Origin: Haemophilus parahaemolyticus
Lineage (GTDB): Bacteria > Pseudomonadota > Gammaproteobacteria > Enterobacterales > Pasteurellaceae
Direction: 5' to 3'
Length of the DNA stretch: 5,438 nucleotides
Assembly: GCF_018373095.1 (NCBI RefSeq)
Contig: NZ_JAHAHT010000113.1
Location: 1-5,438, forward strand
A model generated the notes under the pieces. That model saw only the letters and a program-made list of their open reading frames with translations, had not been told where the DNA came from and made no database searches. A program made the position numbers and the translations under genes. Positions 1 through 4,626 of the stretch are shown here, one piece after another (the stretch's first letter is position 1; each line of letters opens with the position of its first letter).

Positions 1-218
1 TGGTTTCCTATATAAAATCGCGAATGCGAGAGTTAAGTAGTGTAATCGAAATTTTGTTTAATGCAACCTAAAAGAGATAGGTCGAACCAGACACCATTAA
101 GACACACAAGAATTAAAAAAGTTTGCCTACATTTTATGTATGCGAGGATTAATGTATTCTACCATTATGAATAGAAATTATCCACACACGCATAAAAATT
201 TCTTTTCGATTTATTTTG
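1..218. other. Left-edge non-coding stretch, no gene supported
   Basis: I see no gene here. On the plus strand the three frames close at 15, 40 and 71, so at most the last 22 codons of a gene entering from the left could be present, and that short peptide matches nothing I recognise. On the minus strand no ATG, GTG or TTG start opens a frame that runs out at the left edge. Short inverted repeats exist: ACCTA at 66-70 with TAGGT at 78-82, and TACAT at 128-132 with ATGTA at 136-140. Neither is followed by a T-run convincing enough for a terminator. The segment at 66-95 faintly resembles the T-arm and 3' end of a tRNA but does not fold as one. A DnaA-box sequence lies at 178-186. Confidence 0.5.
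178..186 (+). promoter_or_regulatory. Perfect DnaA-box sequence (TTATCCACA)
   Basis: The nonamer TTATCCACA is an exact match to the high-affinity DnaA box of Escherichia coli. It sits just downstream of rpe in AT-rich DNA. No second box is clustered with it, so it is not evidence of an origin. It could be an isolated DnaA-binding or titration site, or a chance match. Confidence 0.3.
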
Positions 219-893
219 CTATTTTCCTTCTAGAGCTTTTCGCATTTGAGTAATAACCGCTTGGTAATCTGGCTGGTCAAAAATCGCAGAGCCTGCCACA
301 AAGGTATCTGCTCCTGCTTCGGCAATTTCTGCTATGTTATCCACTTTCACACCGCCATCTACCTCAAGGCGAATATTTAAACCGCTTGCATCAATAAGTT
401 TACGCACTTCACGCAGTTTTTCCAATGTTGAAGGGATAAATTTCTGCCCGCCAAAACCAGGGTTCACGCCCATCAACAAAATCATATCCACTTTATCCAT
501 CACATAATCAAGATAATGCAATGGCGTTGCGGGGTTGAATACCAAGCCAGATTTACAACCTAAATCACGAATAAGCTGTAAATTGCGGTCGATATGGTCG
601 GTTGCTTCAGGATGGAAGGTGATGTAATTCGCTCCTGCTTTGGCGAAATCAGGAATTAAACGCTCAACAGGTTTTACCATTAAATGCACATCAATCGGTG
701 CGGTAATGCCATAATCACGTAGTGCTTGGCAAATAGCCGACCCGAAAGTTAAGTTTGGAACAAAGTGGTTATCCATCACATCAAAATGGATGATGTCTGC
801 ACCCGCTTCAAGCACTGCTTTCACATCATCGCCAAGGCGTGCGAGATCAGCAGAAAGAATGGAGGGTGCGATTAAAAAAGGTTGCTTTGCCAT
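219..893 (-). CDS. rpe: Ribulose-phosphate 3-epimerase
   Basis: This cytoplasmic enzyme interconverts D-ribulose 5-phosphate and D-xylulose 5-phosphate in the non-oxidative pentose phosphate pathway. The 224-residue product has full family length and forms a single TIM barrel. It opens with the family signature IAPSILSAD (residues 8-16, substrate Ser11). The metal-binding and catalytic set is present: His36 and Asp38 in HFDVMD, His70 in DVHLMV and Asp179 in EVDGG. The mobile loop VNPGFGGQ (143-150) and the phosphate-binding segments GG (180-181) and AGSAIF (200-205) are intact. Residue 142 before the loop is Gly where I expect Ser or Thr. The ATG at 891-893 is preceded by GGAGA (901-905) at 7 nt spacing. 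The gene stands alone and is divergent from rpmE2; no partner such as gph is seen downstream and no clear terminator follows it. Confidence 0.97.
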   Translation of the reverse strand: MAKQPFLIAPSILSADLARLGDDVKAVLEAGADIIHFDVMDNHFVPNLTFGSAICQALRDYGITAPIDVHLMVKPVERLIPDFAKAGANYITFHPEATDHIDRNLQLIRDLGCKSGLVFNPATPLHYLDYVMDKVDMILLMGVNPGFGGQKFIPSTLEKLREVRKLIDASGLNIRLEVDGGVKVDNIAEIAEAGADTFVAGSAIFDQPDYQAVITQMRKALEGK

Positions 894-943
894 AGATCTT
901 TCTCCAAGGTAGCTAGAAAATTTCAGGCATAGCCTACCACAAA

Positions 944-952
944 AAGCGGTCG
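944..952 (+). repeat. Degenerate DNA uptake signal (AAGCGGTCG)
   Basis: The string AAGCGGTCG lies in the intergenic region between rpe and rpmE2. It keeps the AAGCGGT core and the C following it, but reads AA instead of AC before the core. It is best read as a degenerate copy of the Actinobacillus-type uptake signal. Confidence 0.4.
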
Positions 953-1014
953 AGTTTTTGGTTTCTTTTGCAAAATTTTGATTGTTAAAAAATAGTTGCG
1001 CAAAACCATAAAAA

Positions 1015-1030
1015 ATTTATTGAAATAAAT
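1015..1030 (+). promoter_or_regulatory. AT-rich palindrome over the rpmE2 -35 region
   Basis: ATTTATT (1015-1021) and AATAAAT (1024-1030) form a perfect 7-2-7 inverted repeat that covers the predicted -35 hexamer of the rpmE2 promoter. A dimeric repressor bound here would block RNA polymerase. The sequence is purely A/T except for one G in the spacer, so chance occurrence in this AT-rich DNA is quite possible. Confidence 0.25.
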
Positions 1031-1047
1031 AAAAATTGCTGTATGAT
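1020..1047 (+). promoter_or_regulatory. Sigma70-type promoter of the rpmE2 operon
   Basis: TTGAAA at 1020-1025 and TATGAT at 1042-1047 are separated by 16 bp, close to the sigma70 consensus. Transcription would begin near 1054, giving a leader of about 65 nt before the rpmE2 start codon. No better pair is visible between the two divergent genes. Confidence 0.55.
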
Positions 1048-1063
1048 GCATTCCCATAATTTA

Positions 1064-1084
1064 AAAATGGATATTAACCATTTT
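1064..1084 (+). promoter_or_regulatory. 21-bp palindrome, candidate operator of the zinc-sparing operon
   Basis: AAAATGG (1064-1070) and CCATTTT (1078-1084) are perfect inverted 7-bp arms around the centre ATATTAA. Within the full 21 bp only the pair 1071/1077 is mismatched. It lies about 10 to 30 nt downstream of the predicted transcription start, where a bound repressor would block elongation or initiation. By context (rpmE2-rpmJ2) Zur is the obvious candidate regulator. The ATG...CAT spacing, however, is about 2 bp shorter than in the E. coli Zur box as I know it, so the assignment is inference. It could also form a small hairpin in the leader RNA. Confidence 0.4.
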
Positions 1085-1118
1085 GAAACAGGTCAAAATA
1101 CAAAAGGAGACAACTCAA

Positions 1119-1388
1119 ATGAAAAAAGGGATTCATCCGACAAACTATCGTGAAGTGCTTTTTTATGATGCTTCCGTACAACAAGGCTGGGTTATTCGCT
1201 CTTGTGCCGCAACAACAAAAACTATGAAATGGACAGACGGCAAAGAATATCCGCTTTATACGCTAGATACTTCTTCCGCTTCTCACCCTGTTTATACGGG
1301 TAAACGCCGTGAGGTAAATAGTGAAGGACGTGCAAGTCGCTTTAGCGATAAATTTAAAGGTATGGCAAGTTTAGTGGCGAAAAAATAA
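1119..1388 (+). CDS. rpmE2: 50S ribosomal protein L31 type B (zinc-independent paralogue)
   Basis: This 89-residue protein is an alternative form of large-subunit protein L31. It starts MKKGIHP and carries the family blocks VFYD-like LFYDAS (16-20), YPLYTLDTSSASHPVYTGK (44-62) and ASRFSDKFKG (72-81). Type A L31 binds zinc through a CxxC motif. Here there is a single cysteine (Cys29) and no CxxC, so this is the zinc-free form. In other bacteria it replaces the zinc-binding copy during zinc limitation and frees zinc, usually under Zur control. The ATG at 1119 is chosen because AAGGAGA (1104-1110) precedes it by 8 nt and the homologous N-terminus begins there. An upstream in-frame TTG at 1083 falls inside the palindrome and lacks a ribosome site. 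It is the first gene of a three-gene operon. Confidence 0.95.
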   Translation: MKKGIHPTNYREVLFYDASVQQGWVIRSCAATTKTMKWTDGKEYPLYTLDTSSASHPVYTGKRREVNSEGRASRFSDKFKGMASLVAKK

Positions 1389-1397
1389 GGAAATCAA

Positions 1398-1523
1398 ATG
1401 CAAATTCTCAACTCATTAAAAAGTGCGAAAAGTCGCCATCCAGATTGTAAAATCGTGCGTCGTAAAGGTAAGCTTTACGTTATTTGTAAGAGCAACCCAA
1501 GATTTAAAGCCCGCCAACGTTAA
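1398..1523 (+). CDS. rpmJ2: 50S ribosomal protein L36 type B (zinc-independent paralogue)
   Basis: This very small gene encodes 41 residues, starting MQILNSLKSAKSRHPDC and ending CKSNPRFKARQR. The pattern RHPDCxIVxRKGxLYVICKSNPRFKA is that of the alternative L36 (YkgO in E. coli). Type A L36 holds a zinc ion with three Cys and one His. Here only Cys17 and Cys30 remain, and the first Cys and the terminal His are absent, as expected for a zinc-free paralogue. The C-terminal tail is a few residues shorter than that of E. coli YkgO. The gene starts 9 nt after rpmE2, with AAGGAA at 1387-1392 overlapping the rpmE2 stop codon as its ribosome site, so the two are co-transcribed and probably translationally coupled. 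Confidence 0.95.
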   Translation: MQILNSLKSAKSRHPDCKIVRRKGKLYVICKSNPRFKARQR

Positions 1524-1545
1524 TGGCAAATAGAATGGAGAATCT

Positions 1546-2334
1546 ATGAAAAAACTACTTCTTGCTACCGCAATTTGCGCGGTTTCTTTTTCAGCTCAAG
1601 CCCACCGCGTTTGGGTGCAAAGTGAACCTACTAAAGCAGGCGAAATTTTGAAAGCAGACATCGGCTATGGCGAATTTCCAACGCTTGAACCGATTGCAGA
1701 AAAACGCTTGCATTTCTTTGAAAAAGGCATGGTTTTAGTTAATGCTGAAGGAAAACAAAAGCTCATGCAAAAAGGCGAGAATTATCACTATGAAAGTGCG
1801 AAGCCCGTAAAAGCAGGAAGCTATGTGTTAGCCGCAGAATATAAACCGACATTCTGGTCGCAAAATGCGGAAGGTTGGAAGCAAGCGGATATGCAAAACA
1901 CGCCTAACGCAACTTATTGCGAACGTACTGCAATGTATGGCAAAAATATTGTGAATATTGGCAAGGCAGCCGAAAAAAATGATGTAGCAGAAGTAGTTGG
2001 ACATGAATTGGAAATCGTGCCAATGGTCAATCCTGCAACTATTAAAGTGGGTGAGCGTTTCAAAGTGGTGGTGCTTTACCAAGGCGAACCGCTTCCGAAT
2101 GCAACATTAACAGCAACTTTCAAAGGATTTGATAATTCAGATAACCATCACACTCACAAAGTGGAAGCACAAGCTTTCTCTGACACCACAGGTGCAGATG
2201 GTACTGTTGATATTATCCCACTTCGTGATGGTTTCTGGAAAGCAGCCGTGGTGTATGAAACACCATTTGAGAAACCAGAACAATGTCAAAAACATAAACA
2301 TTATGCGAGTTTGACGTTTGATATTAATAAGTAA
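1546..2334 (+). CDS. Periplasmic DUF4198-type protein, putative metal-binding component
   Basis: The 262-residue product has a Sec signal peptide (KK, hydrophobic 4-17, cleavage site AQA/H at 19-20), so the mature protein would begin with His20 in HRVWVQSE. This layout, with HxxW at the mature N-terminus, a central GHELEIVPMVNP block (152-163), a beta-rich domain with GEPLPNATLTATF (180-192) and TTGADGTVDIIPLRDGFW (214-231), matches the DUF4198 / COG5266 family. That family is often labelled as the periplasmic component of cobalt or nickel uptake. Potential ligands are His20, His153, His201, His202, His204, His250 and His252. Cys125 and Cys247 could form a disulphide. A ribosome site GGAG (1537-1540) lies 5 nt upstream and the gene starts 22 nt after rpmJ2, so it belongs to the zinc-sparing operon. 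The inferred role is binding or delivering zinc or another divalent metal in the periplasm; the metal is not determined by sequence. Confidence 0.8.
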   Translation: MKKLLLATAICAVSFSAQAHRVWVQSEPTKAGEILKADIGYGEFPTLEPIAEKRLHFFEKGMVLVNAEGKQKLMQKGENYHYESAKPVKAGSYVLAAEYKPTFWSQNAEGWKQADMQNTPNATYCERTAMYGKNIVNIGKAAEKNDVAEVVGHELEIVPMVNPATIKVGERFKVVVLYQGEPLPNATLTATFKGFDNSDNHHTHKVEAQAFSDTTGADGTVDIIPLRDGFWKAAVVYETPFEKPEQCQKHKHYASLTFDINK

Positions 2335-2361
2335 AGCAGTAATACTTCTCTATGAATATTG

Positions 2362-2400
2362 GGGAATCATGCCACAAAAGGTATGATTCCCTTAATTTTT
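2362..2400 (+). terminator. Intrinsic terminator of the rpmE2 operon
   Basis: GGGAATCAT (2362-2370) pairs perfectly with ATGATTCCC (2383-2391). The stem extends inward by a G-T pair and two C-G pairs around the loop ACAAAA (2374-2379), giving about 12 pairs. It is followed by TTAATTTTT (2392-2400). It ends the operon 27 nt after the DUF4198 stop codon. Confidence 0.88.
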
Positions 2401-2470
2401 ATGATAATTGGAGATAAAAAACACCGCATATTGTTTTCCTCTTAATCAAATAAAATATTCTAACCTATCC

Positions 2471-2481
2471 ATAATGATTAT
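2471..2481 (+). promoter_or_regulatory. Fur-box-like palindrome
   Basis: ATAATGATTAT is an 11-bp perfect palindrome resembling the centre of a Fur box. Scored over the 7-1-7 form of the Fur consensus (TGATAATnATTATCA) the 15-bp stretch 2469-2483 matches 10 of 14 positions. No gene starts close downstream (radC is about 265 bp away), so its target is unclear and a chance match in AT-rich DNA is likely. Confidence 0.22.
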
Positions 2482-2550
2482 TGGTTTTATCCTATATGCC
2501 ATTTACACCACTACAAATTAAAAAAACAATAGATATAGTGTTATTTACTA

Positions 2551-2601
2551 TATAATAAAAAATCTGCATTTTAAGCTAATGTTCAACCTAAGATGCAGAT
2601 T
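2551..2601 (-). terminator. Intrinsic terminator oriented for a minus-strand transcript
   Basis: AATCTGCAT (2561-2569) pairs perfectly with ATGCAGATT (2593-2601), and the stem continues with a G-T pair and three A-T pairs to about 13 bp around a 15-nt loop. On the minus strand the stem runs straight into a T-run (plus-strand A's at 2557-2562, then more A/T), which is the form of an intrinsic terminator. On the plus strand no T-run follows. No minus-strand gene lies to its right before radC, so what it would terminate is unknown: antisense readthrough from the radC region, a small RNA, or a remnant of a lost gene. Confidence 0.5.
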
Positions 2602-2620
2602 ACGTATTATATTTCTGTTT

Positions 2621-2701
2621 TCTTTGTATTCTTTAAATGCAAAGAAAAGGCTTTTTTGCGATCTCGCTCGAAAATTTGGTAATTGCCTTTTGCCTCTTTG
2701 C
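2621..2701. repeat. Overlapping inverted repeats in the radC leader
   Basis: Two mutually exclusive pairings are visible. TCTTTGTATT (2621-2630) can pair with AAATGCAAAGA-like sequence (2636-2645) to give a 10-bp stem with a CTTTA loop. Alternatively GCAAAG plus AAAAGGC (2639-2651) can pair with GCCTTTT (2685-2691) and CTTTGC (2696-2701), leaving a 4-nt bulge. The shared segment at 2639-2645 means only one can form at a time. This could be a structured 5' leader of radC or part of a minus-strand RNA ending at the terminator to its left. No known riboswitch class is recognised. Confidence 0.35.
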
Positions 2702-2746
2702 CTTATCTTTTTTATTCTCTCAAAGATTTAATCAGTAGAGGGTAAT

Positions 2747-3421
2747 ATGGAAAAAATATTAATGCCACGCGAAAAATTATTACAACAAGGCGTAGAAGCA
2801 TTGAACGATCAAGAGTTATTGGCGATTTTCTTACGTACAGGGATTCGAGGCATTCCTGTAATGCAACTTTCAGAAAATGTGCTTGAAACTTTTGGCAGTT
2901 TACGAGGATTATTAACCGCTTCGGTTGACGAATTCTGCAAAGTCAAAGGCTTGGGCAAAACGCAATATATTCAACTGCAAGCAACAAAAGAGATGACTAA
3001 ACGCTATCTTTCACAGCAAATGGAGGCTAGCGAAACCATCAGTGAGCCTTATATGGCAATTATGTATTTCCAATCAGAGCTTGAGCACTGGGAGCGTGAA
3101 GTGTTTATGGTGATCTTTTTAGATAATCAAAACCGCCTCATTCGTACCGAAAAAATGTTTTTTGGCACGATAAATCAAGCCAGCGTACACCCGAGAGAAG
3201 TCGTAAAAGCGGCACTAAAATGTAATGCAGCAGCGATTATCATCGCTCATAACCATCCTTCTGGCGAGTGTGCACCAAGCGATGCCGACCGCCATCTTAC
3301 CAAACGTATTGAACTGGCGTGCGATTTAGTCGATATTCGATTTGTCGATCATATTATCGTGGGAAAAGGAGATTATTTTTCGTTTGAGGAAGAAAAACAG
3401 GAGATATTTAGCTCAATTTAA
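2747..3421 (+). CDS. radC: RadC / JAB-domain (MPN+) protein
   Basis: The 224-residue product has normal RadC length. The N-terminal part (1-95) has the family opening LMPREKLLxxGxxALNDQELLAIFLRTG (5-32) and a helix-hairpin-helix-like stretch KVKGLGKTQYIQLQA (65-79). The C-terminal RadC/JAB domain contains the metalloprotease-like motif HxHPSG at His168-His170-Pro-Ser-Gly, followed by Asp181 exactly ten residues on, as in the JAMM motif, so the zinc ligands are intact. Despite the name, a role in DNA repair is not supported in E. coli and the biochemical function is unsettled. The ATG follows AGAGGG (2737-2742) with 4 nt spacing. In E. coli and H. influenzae radC precedes rpmB and rpmG; here it is followed instead by a metal-chelate ABC importer operon on the same strand. 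Confidence 0.95.
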   Translation: MEKILMPREKLLQQGVEALNDQELLAIFLRTGIRGIPVMQLSENVLETFGSLRGLLTASVDEFCKVKGLGKTQYIQLQATKEMTKRYLSQQMEASETISEPYMAIMYFQSELEHWEREVFMVIFLDNQNRLIRTEKMFFGTINQASVHPREVVKAALKCNAAAIIIAHNHPSGECAPSDADRHLTKRIELACDLVDIRFVDHIIVGKGDYFSFEEEKQEIFSSI

Positions 3422-3424
3422 GCA

Positions 3425-3453
3425 TTGCAAACGATTACCTTTTATCTTATTAT
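3425..3453 (+). promoter_or_regulatory. Sigma70-type promoter of the ABC importer operon
   Basis: TTGCAA (3425-3430) and TATTAT (3448-3453) are separated by the ideal 17 bp. The -35 element begins 3 nt after the radC stop codon. Transcription would start near 3460, inside the Fur-box-like site that follows immediately. Confidence 0.6.
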
Positions 3454-3468
3454 TGAGAATGATTTTTA
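3454..3468 (+). promoter_or_regulatory. Fur-box-like operator
   Basis: TGAGAATGATTTTTA matches 11 of 14 defined positions of the 7-1-7 Fur consensus TGATAATnATTATCA. It begins directly after the -10 hexamer and covers the predicted transcription start, an ideal place for repression. Together with the downstream siderophore-type importer this supports iron-dependent control by Fur. Confidence 0.6.
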
Positions 3469-3496
3469 TTTAATTTACTTTAATAAGGTAATTTAT

Positions 3497-4624
3497 ATGG
3501 CAAAATTTTCTCGCCTTCTTCCAAAAATGAGTGTGATTGCACTTTCTACTTTGCTTACTCTTTCAACTAATGCATTTGCAAAACCAACCGAAGTGACTGA
3601 TATTTTAGATCGTAAAGTCACCGTTGAGTTGCCTGCAAAACGTGTAGTACTTGCGTTTAACTATCAAGACTATATGGCTGTAGGCGGTAAACACGCGTTA
3701 GATAATGTGGTTGGTTTTTCTAAAGCCGTTTGGACAGACTGGGCACCAGCAAGTTGGGCAGAATTTAGCAAAGCAGTACCGAAACTCAACGAATTAGAAG
3801 ACGTGGGTGAGGTAGAAGTAGGCACTTTCTCTGTTGAGAAAATTTTAGCCCTTAAACCTGACTTTGTGTTAATGGCAGATTGGCAATATAAAGCCCTTGA
3901 TTCTGACTTAGAGCCGCTTGAACAAGCAGGTATTCCTGTGGTTGTAGTGGACTATCTTGCTCAAACAGTAGATAAACATGTGAGATCAACGGAGATTATC
4001 GGTCAGCTCACAGGTCAAGAAGCGAAAGCAAAAGCGTTGAATGACGAATACAAGGCGTTAGTCAAAGATATTCAAGACCGCGTGGCAAAAGCAAATCTTC
4101 CAAAACCAAAAGTGTATGTGGAATTTGGTAATAAAGGCCCTGCGGAACACAGCTTTACCTTCGGTAAAAGTATGTGGGGTGCGATGATTAACCTTGTAGG
4201 TGGTGATAACATCGCAAAACAAGCGGTCGAATTCTACAGCCCAATTAACCCTGAATTAGTGGTTGCAGCAAAACCTGATGTGATTTTAATCACAGGGCGA
4301 GAAACGGAGCTCAAGAAAAATCCAAATGCGATGGTGGCGGGCTTTAACATTGAAGAAGCCGAAGCTCGCAAACGCTTAGCAGGCTTTGCAGCTCGTCCAG
4401 GTTGGTCTGAGCTTCCAGCAATCAAAAACAACCGCTTGTATGGAGCTTATCATGCGAACTCTCGTACGATTTCAGACGGTGCGTCTATTCAATTCGTGGC
4501 GAAAGCGGTTTATCCAGAGCTTTTCAAAGATTTAGATCCAACGAAAACTTACCAAGATTTCTACCGCAAAAATTTACCAATCGTGCCACAAGGTACTTTC
4601 TATCTTGAGCCAGTGAGTAAATAA
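3497..4624 (+). CDS. Periplasmic substrate-binding protein of an iron-complex (FecB/BtuF-class) ABC importer
   Basis: The 375-residue product carries a Sec signal peptide (residues 1-28, cleavage after NAFA) without a lipobox cysteine, so the mature protein should be soluble in the periplasm. It has the two-lobe Peripla_BP_2 (PF01497) layout: DILDRKVTVELPAKRVV (35-51) at the start of lobe one, VEKILALKPDFVLMAD (113-128), the connecting helix region around 155-195, and lobe two from KVYVEF (205-210) with INPELVVAAKPDVILITG (250-267) and PGWSELPAIKNNRLYG (301-316). Such proteins bind ferric siderophores, haem, cobalamin or similar chelates and hand them to a FecCD-type permease. The ligand cannot be read from sequence. 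The ATG at 3497 is preferred since AAGG (3485-3488) precedes it by 8 nt and the signal peptide starts there. An in-frame TTG at 3425 is the promoter -35. An uptake signal core lies inside the gene at 4219-4228. Confidence 0.9.
   Translation: MAKFSRLLPKMSVIALSTLLTLSTNAFAKPTEVTDILDRKVTVELPAKRVVLAFNYQDYMAVGGKHALDNVVGFSKAVWTDWAPASWAEFSKAVPKLNELEDVGEVEVGTFSVEKILALKPDFVLMADWQYKALDSDLEPLEQAGIPVVVVDYLAQTVDKHVRSTEIIGQLTGQEAKAKALNDEYKALVKDIQDRVAKANLPKPKVYVEFGNKGPAEHSFTFGKSMWGAMINLVGGDNIAKQAVEFYSPINPELVVAAKPDVILITGRETELKKNPNAMVAGFNIEEAEARKRLAGFAARPGWSELPAIKNNRLYGAYHANSRTISDGASIQFVAKAVYPELFKDLDPTKTYQDFYRKNLPIVPQGTFYLEPVSK
4219..4228 (+). repeat. DNA uptake signal, Actinobacillus type (ACAAGCGGTC)
   Basis: ACAAGCGGTC is an exact copy of the extended uptake signal core known from Actinobacillus pleuropneumoniae and relatives. 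It lies within the binding-protein gene. It marks the genome as belonging to a naturally competent Pasteurellaceae lineage of that subclade. Confidence 0.7.
4431..4439 (-). repeat. DNA uptake signal core on the minus strand (ACAAGCGGT)
   Basis: The plus strand reads ACCGCTTGT, so the minus strand carries the exact 9-base core ACAAGCGGT. It is the second exact core in the same gene, in opposite orientation and about 200 bp from the first. Confidence 0.6.
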
Positions 4625-4626
4625 CT

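Larger units (their letters stand above)
2401..2746. other. Non-coding gap before radC, rich in inverted repeats
   Basis: All frames are interrupted by frequent stops. The longest ATG-started frame I noted on the plus strand is 19 codons (2496-2555) with no ribosome site, and I do not call it a gene. The gap holds a Fur-like palindrome (2471-2481), a TATAAT hexamer (2551-2556) without a convincing -35, a minus-oriented terminator (2551-2601) and overlapping stem-loops (2621-2701). The radC ribosome site is at 2737-2742. The radC promoter is not clearly identified. Confidence 0.6.

Noticed and set aside
925..935. AGGC/GCCT stem with 3-nt loop upstream of rpe as an operator or attenuator
   Set aside because: The arms are only 4 bp and there is no T-run or known motif, so it is within chance expectation.
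1083..1118. Upstream TTG start giving rpmE2 12 extra residues
   Set aside because: It falls inside the palindrome and has no ribosome site, while the ATG at 1119 has a strong one and matches the family N-terminus.
1828..2082. 84-codon open frame on the minus strand
   Set aside because: It lies wholly within the DUF4198 gene on the other strand and has no recognisable domain.
2129..2314. 61-codon open frame on the plus strand
   Set aside because: It is an out-of-frame reading inside the DUF4198 gene, low in complexity and without a ribosome site.
2496..2555. 19-codon peptide frame before the minus-strand terminator
   Set aside because: It has no ribosome site, no promoter with both elements and no similarity I recognise.
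2401..2746. CRISPR array or insertion-sequence remnant in the gap before radC
   Set aside because: The repeats are single inverted pairs, not regularly spaced direct repeats, and there is no transposase fragment or target duplication.
3425..3496. Upstream TTG start extending the binding protein by 24 residues
   Set aside because: The TTG is the -35 hexamer, the stretch contains the promoter and Fur-like site, and the signal peptide begins properly at 3497.
4234..4431. 65-codon open frame on the minus strand
   Set aside because: It is antisense to the binding-protein gene, with no recognisable domain.
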